Below are positions 46,008 to 59,365 of a stretch of 64,000 bases of DNA, one piece after another. How positions within the stretch are numbered: the first letter of the stretch is position 1; every line of letters starts with the position of its first letter. Under the pieces are notes generated by a model. That model had not been told where the DNA came from. It searched no databases and saw only the letters and a list, made by a program, of their open reading frames with translations. This DNA comes from Harmonia axyridis (lineage: Eukaryota; Arthropoda; Insecta; Coleoptera; Coccinellidae), in the NCBI RefSeq assembly GCF_914767665.1, contig NC_059504.1, positions 6,884,501-6,948,500 of the forward strand, written 5' to 3'. A program made the position numbers and the translations under genes.

Positions 46008-49000
46008 CTAGTCCACATCCATACTCGCCGAACCTTCTGTCAAATTTAAATTAGTAGTCGGAACATTATCAGTTGCTAAAACGTCATTAATTAAATTATC
46101 TTCTTGCACATTTTCGTTTTCACTATCTTTGCATGGTGTACCAACTAACGTTTTGTCGTCAATAACTTCGTCAAATACTGGAGATTTTTCTTGACAAGAA
46201 TTTGGATCAGAAACTGTATTTGATTCATTTTGTTGTGTTACAACTTCCTGTTCTTGAATATCTCCATCTTTTTCATCATTTAATTGCTGGTCATTCTCCG
46301 TTGCATTTTCACTGCTATCTCCAGAAATTTCTGTAATTTCATTATCTTTTTTATTATCATTTTCATTATTTGTTTCTTCCAAATCAACTTTTTCATCGTT
46401 CTTATTTTTTTCCATTGGAACTTCATCAAGCGTGACCAATGATTCCAAATTTTCTTCTTCATTTGCAGCCAGTTTTGCTGAATCACTTTCAAATTCAACA
46501 TTATTTATTTGTTCTTCAGGATGGTTTGTTCCGATTTTTTCTTTAGTAAGATTTTCTTCAACCTCTCCCTCAAGATTTTTTGGCGATTGGCATTCACTTT
46601 TTTCTGTTTCAACTGTATCAATATTTCCTTCCATATCATTTTCTTCAATTCCCTTCACAGTATTCTCTATTTCATTATCTTTTTGAGTCTCCTCTGTTCT
46701 TATTTCTTTTTGATCTATTTTTATTTCTTTTTCATTATGATCTATTTCCATTTCTTTTTTATCTTGGTCTATTTCCATTTCTTTTTCATCATGATCTACT
46801 TCCATTTCTTTATCATCATGATCTAGTTCCATTTCTTTATCATCATGATCTACTTCCATTTCTTTTTCATCATGATCTACTTCCATTGCCGTATTTTCTG
46901 TTGGCATCTCTTTTTCAGTGTGATGGATCTCGATGTTCATATTTGTATCATCTATTTCTTTTTCAATTTTATCAGATTCCACCTCTCCTTCAATTTGTTC
47001 TATTTGAGAAGAATTCTCTGTTTCAATCTCTTTTTCATTAAGATTTCCTTCATTCTCTTTCTCAATCTGTTCATTCTCTATCTCATCACTATCTAAATTT
47101 TTTTCAGTCTGATCTGTTTCTATCTCATCACTATCTATACTTTTTTCAGTCTGATCTGTTTCCATCTTCTGTTCAGTGATATCTGCTTCTATCTTCTTCT
47201 CAGTTTCCACTTCGGTAGATTTTACTTCATTCTCTTCTTTTTCTGTCATGAGATCCTTTTCTATATCATGATCAGTGGTACCTTTTTCACTGGGGGAATT
47301 ACTCACTTCTGGAATTTCATTAATTTCAAATTCATTTTCTTTCTGTTCTTTATTCAAGTCAATTTTTATTTCTTCAGTTTCGTTTTCATTGTCATCATCA
47401 AGTACTTCTAAATTTTGTTTTTCCTCTTTTTTTGGTATATCTTGTGGAGATTTAGTTATGACTTCATCATTGATTACTATATCTTCATCGGATTCAATAT
47501 CTATAATCGTGTCTTCCTCACTTTCCTTCTTATTTTCAATAACCTTGTCATCGATATTGGAATTTTGTTTATCAATAATAGCTGTATTTTCTTCTTTAAT
47601 TGTACTCTCTAATGTGGAATCATTTTCATTTGGTTTGTTTTTTTCCAGAATTTCAACACTTACAGGACTTTCATCCTCTTCATCAGAAAGTATATTTATC
47701 TCAGTCGAATCTATTGCTTTTTTAGTAGTTTTCAACGAGTCCTCAGTCTTCTCTTCGATGGGAATAGTTTCAGATGGCTTTTCTTCAGGTTTTCTAACTA
47801 AACCCAAAATATCTAACATACTATGCATTACTGTCGCAGATTTTGCTTCTGCTTCCGAGGGATAGGCTGATTTCTTTTCGCAGATTGCTAAATGCTTCGC
47901 CATCGAATTTCCTGGAATTTAAAAACCATTAGAAAAAAAAACTCAATAATATAAAATTAAACTTACCATCAACGTCTCTGAAGCCACAGACACAAAACAT
48001 TTCATAAGGAAGTGTTTCTGGTGGTATCACAGAGTTCAGTCCTTTACATTTTGCATTGTGAGTCATCATGGCAATGGCACAACACGTGGAATATTGACAG
48101 TTAGGATTCTGACAGTTATCGAACGATCTAAAAAAAAAAACTAAAATTTAATATCATTGATCCAAAAAAGTATTTTGATTGATCTTACGGGAAATGTTTG
48201 GAAGATGAGATAGTCTGATTGCATTCCTTGCATACAGAATCGCTGGAAACATTATAATAAAGAGAAGAAAAATTGATAACTTCCGCATCGCATGGATCCT
48301 TGTCAATTTTCGATTTTGGCACCATCACTCCATTCCTAGGCGAAGCGTAAGGTACTAGTCCCGCTTTGCCACGTAGGGATATATGCATTTTTTGCTGGTG
48401 CTCTTTCAAGACTTCCTTTTGAACGAACCAGAGATTGCATTTGCCACATCTTTTAGCGAATTGCTTCTTCTGGTGTTTTTGAAGATGTTGGATGAAGTAG
48501 TGAATATTTTGGGCAACATTCCTTCCACCTGAAAATTGGAAAATGTATCGATTGTTTAATATTGTACACTAACTGACAAAGAAACTGCAACACCCAGAAG
48601 GAGCTGTTAAAATTTAAAATTTATTTTGGTAAAACATAGATAGTATAGCAAGGAGTAAATGATAAATTTGGACAAAAAATCGTCAAGGTTTCTCCATGTA
48701 AACAATTTTTGAATTTCACAACAAACCAGCTGTTCAAAGAGATCCAAAGTCGATGTTTAGTTAGTGTTAAAATGCCTAGAGCACGTGTACGCGGAATTTA
48801 TCGGCAGGTAAGTGAATTTGAAAGAGGTCGAATTATTGGTCTACGGGAGGCGCGGTTGTCATTTCGAGAAATCGCTAACCGTACAAACAAAAATCCAACT
48901 ACTCATAAGATGTTGTCAAGCGAGGTTTGATAATGCCCAAAATCGAAGAAGAGTAGGCACCGGACGTCGAAAGGGCACAAAGGAAGTTCAAAATCGACGT

Positions 49001-52000
49001 CTAAGACTTATGGCCATTTGAGACCGATTTGCGACAACTCGATCTTTGGCTGATGAGTGGATAGGAAAACAAGGTCATCCTGTAACTGTCCGAACGGTTT
49101 ACCGCCGGATAAGGTCTTTTGGACTGCAGCATTATCGATCCCATCTTGTGTTACCTCTGACGGTTGAGCATCGCCGGCAACGATTACAGTGGTGCAGAGA
49201 ACGTCAACATTGGACTGTGGAATGGCACCAGGTCGTCTTTTCTGATGAATCTCGATTCTCCTTGGGTGAACATGATGGCCCAAGAAGGGTTAGACGATGT
49301 CGAGGAGAAAGACGTGAACCTCAGTTTGATGTTGAGCGTTATGTACACCGGATAATAGACGTCATGGTATGGGGTGCTATTGCACATGAAATTAGGTCAC
49401 CTTTAGTCTTTATTCGAGGTAACATGACAGCGCTGCGTTACCTTCAAGAAATAGTGAAGTCATATGTTCTCCCTTATCTTAACCGGCTTGAGAATCCAAT
49501 ATTTCAGCAAGATAATGCCCGACCTCATGTTGCCAGAGTTAGTTTAAACTTTTTCGAAGCGACCCATGTGAATCTTTTGCCATGGCCGCCCAGATTCCCC
49601 GATCTTTCGCCCATAGAGCATGTTTGGGACATCATGGGTGGAAGGCTTGGAAATTTACCCCAGCCTCCACTGACTTTGGCGGCTCTGAGACGCGAAGTAC
49701 AGGTAGCTTGGGATAGTATCCCTCAAGAAGAAAAAGACCATCTTATTGCATCCATGCCGAGAGGTGTTGGGGAGTGTATAGATATTCGCGGTGGACAAAC
49801 ACATTATTAACAAATTTATTAAAAAAAATTGTAAACCCTTCGTTTTTTTTCTCCAAATTTCAATCATTTACTCCTATACTATCTATGTTTTACTAGAAAA
49901 AATTTAAAATTTAAACAGCTCCTTCTGGGTGTTGCAGTTTCTTTAGTCAGTTAGTATATTTTTGCTATTGTGTATTCTCATTTCTTTGAAAATACTATAC
50001 ATATGCATATTCCTTGAAAAAATTGTATTTTCTGAAGAAAAAACATTCTCAAAATTCGACGAGCACTTAATAAATTTGAATGATACTCACTTGACCAAAC
50101 GGTTGTAGATTTCAGACAGAACGGACATTGTATCGTGGCTCCACCGTCATGTTTCAAATAAAAATGATCGATGACCTGCTTGTGATTCGAGCACCTGAAC
50201 GAGCAGCTTCCACACTGGTAGGGTAATTCGTGGGGGATGTGTTCTTTCGACATGTGCTTGCCCAACACAAACGGATTCATGTAATGTATCTCGCAAATCA
50301 GACACACGAAGCCGTAGTCGAATTTGGTCTCTCCGGGATGGCACTTGTTGACGTGGTGGATCAGTTCGTTGGCCGTAGACACGCTCGTCAAACAATAACG
50401 GCACAGGTAGGCATCGTTGGAAACGTTGTGTGCATGCTTGAAGAGATGGTTCTGAAGGAGGATGTTGTTGTCGAAGCTGCTCTTGCAGAAGGGACATTTC
50501 ATGTTTAGGGTGACCTTCGACGAAGAGGTGATCAGGGGGTCTATTGTACCGTAATAGTAATTCTCGAGGGGCACCATTTGCTCGGGAACGTCTGGTGATA
50601 CGGGCTTGTTCGGACGTTCTTGAACAACCTGAAAAATTGTCATAAGTACCTCTTTCACCAAAGAATCCTCAGCTTGCTAGCGATAACCTAGTTGTGCTGT
50701 AAAGGAAAATCACTTACTTGGACTTGGGGAGCATTGTTCTTTTTTCCTCTTCCGTATTTTTTCACTTCCGGAACAGGAGTCTTGGCAGGTGTAGCAGCCG
50801 CTGCTGCTGATGCTTGAGGGGGGTTCTTGGACGTGGACGATGCCTCTTCAGAGATTTTGGATGCACGAGGTGCAGGAGTTGGTGTTGCACTGTTGCCAGG
50901 TATCGGACTTCCAGCATTGTTGCTCCAACATCTGAACGGGTTTGCCGCAACTTTATTCAATCTGAGCACAAGAGGTGTGTGTGTATTCGATCTAGTTTGC
51001 TCAGCTAGATGTGCAAGAATATTGTCGAATGCCTGAAACAAAATCAATAAAATGAGTCGATACATTTCATTGTAAAGATTACAATTCATGCAATTCATTA
51101 CATTTTTACTATATCAATCTGTTTGAGGTTATAATTCATTGTTGTTTTAAATGCCTAAGTTTTTACTTACTTTTCTGTAAGAAAAATGAATTTGTTCAAG
51201 ACTTTCAAAATAACAAGCTAAGTTTATTACAGGAAATGTGCCTCAGTAATTCAGTTGTTTAATCAGTTCGAAAACTAGTGGGGTACCGCATGGATCCGTT
51301 TTGGGACCATCGCTATTTCGTCTGATAACCCTGCCGCCGATCACAAAATATTTCAAGAAAATTTGAACATTGGGATGATTTTAATTATTGGGAAACTTTA
51401 GAATTCAGGAAATTTAATCTCTTTTCAATTCAAATAGAGGCAATTTCATTTGAAAAAACGCACTTTTTATTATTTTAGTGTATCTTTTCAAGCATTTGCT
51501 GGCATTTTCAGAAACTAACAGTTTCTGAGGATACTCATTATACAGCCTAACGAGAAATCAGTTCATGTGTCCAACATCAGCTGTAAATGTTGTTAACGAT
51601 GATGACCATATTTCATCTTGGAGAATATGTACTTTGTTAGCATTGTATCTTTTGTTTGAAATAAATAATAATAATATTAGTGTTACGTTATGGAATACAA
51701 TCTTACCAATTGAGAAGTTATACCAAACCACTCCCTCCAAACTAGCTCGTCCAGAAATTGTTGGATAATTTGTCTTGATAAAAGAGACAAAGTATTTTGG
51801 AACATTCTAGGAACAATCCTTCTCAAAAATTCCATTATAGTTCTATTGCTCTGACTGTAATCATTCGAAGTAGTTTGAATCACATTCGTAAAACCCATAT
51901 GATGTAAAGTAGCTTTATCTACGGTTAAATCAGTCACGATGGTACTGGCAGGGTGCACCTAAAACATTGTACATTCTTCACGAATTCATTATTGTTAAAT

Positions 52001-55000
52001 TATAGTCTAAGGATACTGAATAAATTCCAACTTCAATGATTTCACTGTAAAACATGCAACGATGCTGGAAAACTTTTTTATGAAGTCATTTCGCTGCCAC
52101 GATGAATATACTATATATAAACATATTATCATTTATTACGAATAGTTACTCGTTTTCAAACTTCGAATGAAAAATTTTTCATGAAGCTAGAAACTGTCCA
52201 TCACTGTACATACCCAACTCAGAATTGGTTCTAAAATCTTCAAGAATTTCTTTCTAAAGTTTCTGTCTCCATCAGGCATGGGTTCCACCGCTCGTAGTCT
52301 AAGGTATTTAGTGCTCGACTCCAATACTCCTAGTACTTCCACTTTGACTTGCCTTTGATTTCCATCATGGGATGTGGTTCCCAATGAAATCACGCCTACT
52401 TCTATGCGACATCCGGGGCCACCCAACTGTCGTAGCCGGCTTTGTACAGCAACTGTACATATACCTCTGAGCCATACATATACACCTTTCACATATAGAT
52501 TATCCACTTTAACCTATAAGGCAAGACATTTGTTGGTATAATGTAAACAGTTATTTTGAATAATGCATGAATGATTATGTTCAATACCGCCCTAGTAGTT
52601 TATAATGGATTTTTCTTTTGGAATATTAAAAAATCTAACTATTGGACTCATTGAGGATATGGTCCGTATATCACCTTGCTTACTATGATTAGTAAGTTGG
52701 TGGTCTGTATATGTCAAATTCCTCAAAAACGGGTGACTATTTCCTCAAACTTTGGTGAGTTATCTGTCACCAGAGCAACCGTACTTTTATTTTGGTTAGG
52801 TTCGGTAACCACGCCCACTCGGCTTGGCAGTTGTCATTTTAATTTTCAGATTATTGTTTATGAACATTTTCCATGAGATATAACACCCAAGAACTTCATT
52901 ATTTTAATTATGAAACAAATACCCTTTAGATCCATTAAGAACATTTAGTTGTTTACAAATTAAAAGAGATCAACAATTTATAACCTCCAAAATTCTGTCA
53001 AAGAAAAATTTGGTTGACCAATGACAAGTGTCAAACGTCCGTAAATATGAAGCAGGTTACCTGACACATTGAAAACCACTAGTAATCGCTCTGAAATTCT
53101 CGGCGATATACGGACCATACCCTGAATAATTTAAAATGGTCTCCTATCTTGCTTATGATAGCTACATAATAAATGGATTTGAGTGTTTTTTTTCTTCATT
53201 TGGGTATATTGAATTTTTTATGTACAGAACATTTTATGCGGGCATTTCTTCTGTATTGAGATTTTTTTGGGCTTGATTTGAGTTCAGTCACACTGTCTCA
53301 AACTCCTTTCTGCAGTAACATATTAATAAGTGTATAATTATTTATTTTTGCTTGAACTGATATATGTATGTTACCTGTGGATGAATAAATTATTATTATT
53401 TCCCATTTTTATTTCTTCGCAATATACAATATTTCAATTCATGCATTTACATTTTTTGGCTTTAAATTAGGAAAACATTTTTTACACTCCTCTACCCTAA
53501 TAGAATAGTTGACTGGAATAAAAAAATTCAAACAAACTTACCCATTGAGTGACATTCTGAATATTTGTCTGGCAAGCCCAATGATAAATGAGCTTTAACA
53601 TGACAACAGGTGGATGGGGTGATCCTTCAAAGATTGAACCATTAAAAACCGACACAAATCTTTGAGGACAGCACTCGGATATCCAAACATAACCACCCGA
53701 AAATGGAAATTTGGCAACATCACTGTACATTCCCAATTTAAGTTGGGTATTACTGTGCACAGGACATTTTTGTTCAGCACGAATTAGGCCTTGTTGAATC
53801 AACCTAGAATTCCAAAAGATATTCAGATTTTTAAATCTCTGCAAATTCATAGGTCATAAGAAAAACGTAAAAAAATCAAATCCAATATAAGTTCTATCTG
53901 GTATGTTACCCTATGCAGCAATTTGATACTGGATTGGCTGGGTCTGCACAGAGTGGCCAATCCGGTATTGAATTGTCACATAGAGGGCGTGGCTCAAGAT
54001 GTTTCAGCCTTCACAGAAAAAGCGCAAACGAATTTCTGATTAATTCTGTGGAATACAAAGTAGTGAAGATAGATAATCAACCAAAACACTTTTATCGTAT
54101 ATTTCTATAACTTACCACTCTGTGAATTTAGTAGGAGGATGCATTAAAACACTTTTCACCTTAGCATCAAGTTTTGGTCTGTCTATAGATAAATCGGTAA
54201 CTCTGAGATGCGGTCTTGCAACTACTACTAATGATGGATAAGTTTTTCCCTGAAGCTTACTAAATGCAATTTCCCTGTTATCTGCCTGATTACGATTTTC
54301 CTCTGACGTCAAATCTACCACTTGTTTTTGTTTTTCAACAGGAACATTAATGATAGGCTGTAAGCAAAAAATGTCTCACCTACTTGCTTTGTACTTTTAT
54401 CAGTATATTACCTCTAAGTTAACAATTTTATAGAAATGATCGTTTGAGAACTAATGTTCTTATTACAAAATTAAGTAATGTATTTAGAATTTTTTTTGCT
54501 ATTATCAGAAATTAAGGCAAATATTTGAACTGATCATGAGACGTAAAATAAAATGAAAAACTCGACCAATTAAAGGAATTTTAACTTTGTGATTTCTGAT
54601 ATCTTGAATTGAAACTTTCATGAAGTTCTGTTGCTGGCACCGAGCAACGTACTTGAGGCAACTGATAAATAAAGCTTTAGTATTTCTTCGAATGAGGTTT
54701 TCTTGAATGCCAACAAGACTATAATTTTTTGAAAAATAACATTTATTTCATCAAAATATACAGAACATAAAAATATGCTCTTTCTCCACTTAATATCTAT
54801 GCAACTATAAAATAGATCCAAGTACCAAAAAAATACTAAAATCTATTGATAGCAAACATCAACAGGCAATAGATTCAAGCAGAGAAGACTTTCTTATGGC
54901 ACTTAACAAATAACAAAATTACAAAAATATTACTTTGGCTGCATAATTAATAAGATAGAGAGGGAGGTGATAACATTGAGAAAAAATTACTCTACAATGT

Positions 55001-56396
55001 GTTTTCTTTGGAGTATCATTACTCCTGGCAAATAATCCGATTTGAACATAGTGCAATTGGTTTATTTCCAAACATTGAGCAAAAAAGCATTCCTACAAAT
55101 CGAAAACTTTCTTTGCTTTCCTTACCCTCTTACTGGTGGTTGGTGGTGTTGCTTTATTATTCCTAGTCTGAATTGTGGGTATACTTTTCATTCCTCTCGT
55201 TTGTATTGTTGGAGAAGACGCTCCACTCTGTGGAAGTCCCCTAACCGAATTATTTGATCTAGTGGTATTTGAATTTCCTCTTGTTATTACACCATGACTG
55301 TTCGATCTAGTAAGTGTAGAAGTATTTGTTCTCGATTGTACTAAAGCTGGAGGAGTAGATATTCCCCCTCTTCTCGACCTCATATTTCTTGGGGCTGGAG
55401 TGGGTGTATTTTGTGGTAACGATGCAACAGCCTTGACGGCTGAAGAAATCTGAAGTTTATTTTTTGCGATTGGAGGAGTAGAAATTTGTACTTGGTTTGT
55501 ACTATGCATACTCCCGACAATAATACCTGTCCTAGGATCCATAACCAATTGGATAGTTGGAGCGGACTGTTCGCCCAGTTCATTAAGTTGTGGAATTTCG
55601 CTTGGCTTGAAAACTGATTTTTTACCACCTGAAAAATAAATGAGAACAATATACAATTTCTAACTAAAGACTTCTTCTACAAGGTCTTGATACTGATTTT
55701 TCAAATCTTGGGGGGAGTTTTGAGTATAAACTTAAACGATAATGCTGAATTTTGAAAATATTCTATAAATTCATACTTACATGCTGAGATAAGCTCATTA
55801 ACTTCTATTGCTGAACTCATTTCACCTTGATAAACAACTTCTGCCTTTTTGCTTTTTATTAATTCATCTAATTTGGCTTGGAGTTCTCTTTCCTCCAATT
55901 CTGCTTTTTTTTGCATCTCTTTCTGAACATCTGACAGTTCTTCAACGAAACATTCTAATTCCAAGGTATTCTCATTGGGAACATAATTAGAGTTGGATAT
56001 ACTCTTCAGCACAATAACATCTCGATCTGAAACATATATATTTATGTAAGAATTTATCATCAGATCAAAAAAATTTTGACTGACCATTCCCATCAGATGA
56101 TTTTCTATGACTAAGTTTGTATTTTTTCTTGGGTGGTGGCGAATCTATAATTGGCGATACCTGGAAAAAAATGTGAATATTCAATATTATGTATGAAGAA
56201 TGAAAAAATTACTTACAACTCTTTTTTTAGGAGTAGGTTCCAGACGTATATCCTTTTTATCTTCTTCTTCTGGTATTACAAATGCATCGTCATCTTCATC
56301 ATCCAATAATAATTGGAGCTGTTTAAGAGCCTCTTTGCTTGCTTGTCTTCTGGAAGAAGTCCTTGTCGATTCCAAAGGCTTTTTGAGTTTAGGCAT
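46008..56396 (-). CDS. MEP-1: MEP-1 (zinc-finger partner of Mi-2)
   Basis: Likely orthologue of MEP-1, which in Drosophila forms the dMec repressor complex with Mi-2. Coding exons: 56396-56217, 56160-56085, 56026-55781, 55628-55126, 54357-54116, 53803-53542, 52513-52214, 51958-51707, 51032-50718, 50628-50091, 48528-48189, 48127-47967, 47911-46008. They join in frame to 1772 residues. A family-typical cysteine-containing region sits at about 440-610 (ISECCPQRFVSVFNGSIFEG, VVMLKLIYHWACQTNIQNV). About seven C2H2 fingers lie at 835-1152 (MKCPFCKSSF, YLCRYCLTS, FVCLICEIH, YQCGSCSF, RCGKCNLWF, MFCVCGF). The 620-residue acidic tail is much longer than I expect. The donor GTCAGT at 56084 is weak. Introns hold a Tc1-like element and a MITE. 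Identity rests on recalled family resemblance. Confidence 0.87.
46711..46890 (-). repeat. 27-bp coding minisatellite in the MEP-1 acidic tail
   Basis: Six to seven copies of a 27-base unit encode the nonapeptide KEMEVDHDE with small variations (MELDHDDKE, MEIDQDKKE, MEIDHNEKE). The three-base periodicity is kept, so the array expands in frame. A second, weaker 13-residue repeat (DQTEKSIDSDEIE, then DQTEKNLDSDEIE) is encoded further upstream in the same exon. Confidence 0.85.
48567..49956 (+). mobile_element. Tc1-like element, near full length, dead
   Basis: About 1.39 kb bounded by inverted repeats (ACTAACTGACAAAGAAACTG and its near-perfect complement, continuing CAACACCCAGAAGGAGCTGT), with TA at both sides. 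Located in the MEP-1 intron between 50091 and 48528, opposite in orientation to the gene. A truncated relative is at 10716-11530. Confidence 0.92.
48772..49810 (+). pseudogene. Tc1-like transposase, frameshifted
   Basis: Starts MPRARVRGIYRQVSEFERGR, with a paired-type helix-turn-helix (REARLSFREIANRTNKNPTT). It then shifts frame near 48900 and meets a stop at about 49019. From about 49023 one long open frame continues to 49810 with all three catalytic blocks of a DD34E transposase: VVFSDESRFSLG (first D), IFQQDNARPHVAR (second D), LSPIEHVWDIMGG (E). The C-terminal catalytic half looks intact and only the DNA-binding half is broken. Confidence 0.88.
52654..53122 (-). mobile_element. MITE family 2, inverted copy
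   Basis: Same family as 33851-34324 but reversed: the left end reads GATATGGTCCGTATATCACC and the right end GGCGATATACGGACCATACC. About 469 bp, both termini present, TGA on each side as a possible short target duplication. In the MEP-1 intron between the 53542 and 52513 exon borders. Confidence 0.86.
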
Positions 56397-58000
56397 TGCG
56401 ATCTGCAAAAACAAATTCATTTCACAATAGAAAAGTATTAGTCCATCAAAAACAATAATTATAGGCATTGAATTAAGGCAAGTTAGGATTATATTCACGA
56501 AAGTAATTTGTGGTGGCACAATTATAATATTCATTAAATTTTGATTTTTTTGCCAATATTCAAATTTTATCGATGACTTATTTAGAATTGTTGTACTTTG
56601 TATAAATGTATATACATAACTAATGTAAGATAACTTGGAAACTATCAATCTATATAATAACTGTAAATTAATAAGAGGCTTAGGAGAAACATGTTACTTT
56701 CATATTTTCAGAATATAATTATTCGATTGTGCAAATAGGTATCTCGTAATTTTCAAAGTTTGGGAACAGGTTTTTTATTATCATTTTTCGTCTGAGGAAG
56801 ATTAGAAAAAACTAAAAAAGTATACAGATTTCTTCTTCACTTCGTTTTCTTTATAATCTTCGTTAGTCTGAAATCAATTCAAATAAGTTATATTTACTTT
56901 TTGTTGACTGATATAGCATTTCCGATGGTACTATGTATTACACCGCGCATGTACTGTTTGTGTAAAAAAGGCATATGAATGCGCATGCGTTCTAATAATA
57001 GCTACACTGGTAGTTTTCTAACCTAACAACCTGATACAGCTATAACTTCTCAGGCAGCGAGAAATTGTATACATATATTGATTTGATGACAAATTACGTA
57101 GCGAGTCCATAATATATTCATAGTTTACGAAAAATAAGGCATATATGAGTACAATAGCAAATGACAATAAAGCTCGAGACACTAGTAGAAACAGTGATGT
57201 CCGTCAAACATTTTTTGACACGAATGTAAAACATGCTTAACTCAAATAAGAAACATTATAAATTGAATAATAATAATTATTTTTCGTTTTAAGACACATA
57301 TATAGATAAACAATCATAAGCTTTTAATGAAATAACGAAATGACTCAAGTACCTATTTCAAATAGGATTAATGGCATATTCAAGTTGTTTGAGACTTTTG
57401 TAGCATATTATGGCTTCAATGAGAATCCTGCTTTCTGAGAATGTGAACGCACCTTCATCTAAACATTCCCAAATCTGACAAATATCAGGATTGATCAACA
57501 AGTTTATTTACAGCGAAGTTTCCAGGGGGGAGCCAAAACATTATTGCACTATGAACGTTATAACGTCTATCTAAATATTCAGCATACAACTTAGAAATAT
57601 GTATAAACAAAACACTGGAAAACAGTTGAGTATGGCGGTAAGTAATGATATTTGACAGGTAATGAATGAAAATAATACAAATGCCTAAACTTGCAAAAAT
57701 GAGTACTTCCTTTTCGAATTTGTTTGTTCAAATATAAAACCTACATTTTAAGATTAAAAATAACAGCTACTCACAGTTTTATCTGCAATATTATTTCACT
57801 ATCGAGATATAAAACAACCTTACTTTTTCGATGCGTCGGCCATATTGTTTGTCACTGACTCGTTTTGACAAATACGCCTGTCGCTTTAAAGCGGGAACTT
57901 TGAATTTCAACTTATCGTAGAAGCCTGGCCTGATGACGTAAAAGATGAAGAATTTGAGTTGATATTTGCGCTGTTCTGTTCCCCTTATTCATCATAGCTA
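56397..58000. promoter_or_regulatory. MEP-1 upstream region
   Basis: GC-containing patches stand out in AT-rich DNA. TGCGCATGCG at about 56980-56989 matches the NRF1/Erect wing core. On the minus strand near 57830-57850 AATATGGCCGACGC resembles a YY1/Pho-type start site and is followed by a donor-like AAAAAGTAAGG. That suggests a 5' untranslated exon spliced to the acceptor just before the MEP-1 start codon (TTTTTGCAG at about 56407). An ATG in that exon is out of frame with MPKLKK. Confidence 0.4.
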
Positions 58001-58384
58001 CTACGCCACTGCTTTGCTCTTTGAAATTTGTGGTTATTTTCTGACCATTCGATTATTGTCCATTAAAAAAGTAAATTGAGATATTTTGGATAGAATAAAT
58101 TCGAGATTATAATCTTTGGGTTAAGTTTCGAATTATCTGCCTATCAATTTAAATTATTATATACAGTAATGACTGATTAGTAGGGACTTCCATTGGAAAA
58201 TAGTGGTAATTTTGCACAAGTTATTTCCTCATATTTCATTCATAGACTAGGCAATTCAATTTATATAAAAATCTTACGAATAACCTAATTCTCTTGTTTC
58301 GGATTTTGAATGAAATAATTTTTTTCCATTTATAGCTCAGAAACCGTGAAGGCTGAGATTGATGAAAACATAAAAACTATGAAA

Positions 58385-58435
58385 TATCTAGCGGCAGGGT
58401 TTGAACCCGTGATCCATTTCGAAAGCCGAATACTT
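58385..58435 (-). other. tRNA-derived fragment (B box, anticodon arm)
   Basis: On the minus strand TTCGGCTTTCGAA resembles a tRNA anticodon arm. About 12 bases on, GGGTTCAAACCC is a pol III B box in a T-arm-like setting. The 5' half of a tRNA is not recognisable and the acceptor stem does not pair. Likely a tRNA-derived SINE or pseudogene fragment. Confidence 0.4.
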
Positions 58436-59365
58436 AAATTCTTGAAAAATTAATAATTTCAAAATTAATATGGGGCTAGAATTTTACGTAAAAAAAAATT
58501 CAGTAGATATCTTCGAAAAATTATATATTATTGATTTCTACTAATAATTGACGCATAATTTTTATACCGAATCGAATATCAAACATAATTTTTTTCAACA
58601 TATATATAAAAAAAAGCTAAGTTGTTGAAAATTACAACAAGTAATTTTAGAATTAAAAAAAAACACTGGAAATTTCATGTCAATACTAAGATAAAACAAG
58701 AAGTCTGGAAATAACCTGATTAATATTGAATGTTTTTATTAAAAAAATAACATTAATTTTCAATGTGAATAATAAATGATAATCCTGCGAAATGAAAATT
58801 GCAAACTAGATTCGAAGAAAAATCAAATTTAACACATTTTTAAACCGAAATTCATAAGCCATGAATTAAGAATGAAGATTTTTTATTGAGTCAACTATTA
58901 GCCGATTTCTTGACATTGATGTTGTTGTTGAGAAAATCCTCCACCATTTTCGATAACGACACTGGTAGATTTTTTCGTGTCTTCTCCACCAATCAAATAT
59001 ATAATGTTAGAATTTTCAAATAATGATCGTGGAACCACCAGATCTTGAAATTTCTTGAGTCAAGATATATTATAAAGAAAACGACAAGACTAAATTTTTT
59101 AAATTTCTTGACTTTCTCTCAAAACAAGAGGGAAACGATTTTAATGAAACTTGCATTCCTTTCTTGTATTTAATGCTGGTATTAAATGCAGGTTTATTGG
59201 ACCAAATAATGTCATCTCTAATTCTTCGATTCCTACTGACCTCTATAAAAAATGTAAGCTTTGTACTCACCGAAAAATTCATAACCCCTTGTTTACGTAG
59301 TGTTGACCTTCAGGTGATCAACCCACTTTTTTCCTCATTCAGTCAGAATCAAATCATAAGTAACA
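58436..59365. other. intergenic upstream of the gustatory receptor
   Basis: AT-rich, no gene recognised. It probably includes promoter and 5' UTR of the receptor; no element is convincing by eye. Confidence 0.35.

Noticed and set aside
46432..47865. Long open frames on the plus strand (up to 196 codons) opposite the MEP-1 tail
   Set aside because: They are antisense shadows of the low-complexity Glu/Asp/Lys exon and consist of Ser/Phe/Leu runs. The minus-strand frame fits the spliced gene.
57830..57850. ATGGCCGACGCATCG as the true MEP-1 start codon
   Set aside because: Splicing from the GTAAGG donor to the acceptor before 56396 puts this ATG out of frame with MPKLKK. A 5' untranslated exon fits better.
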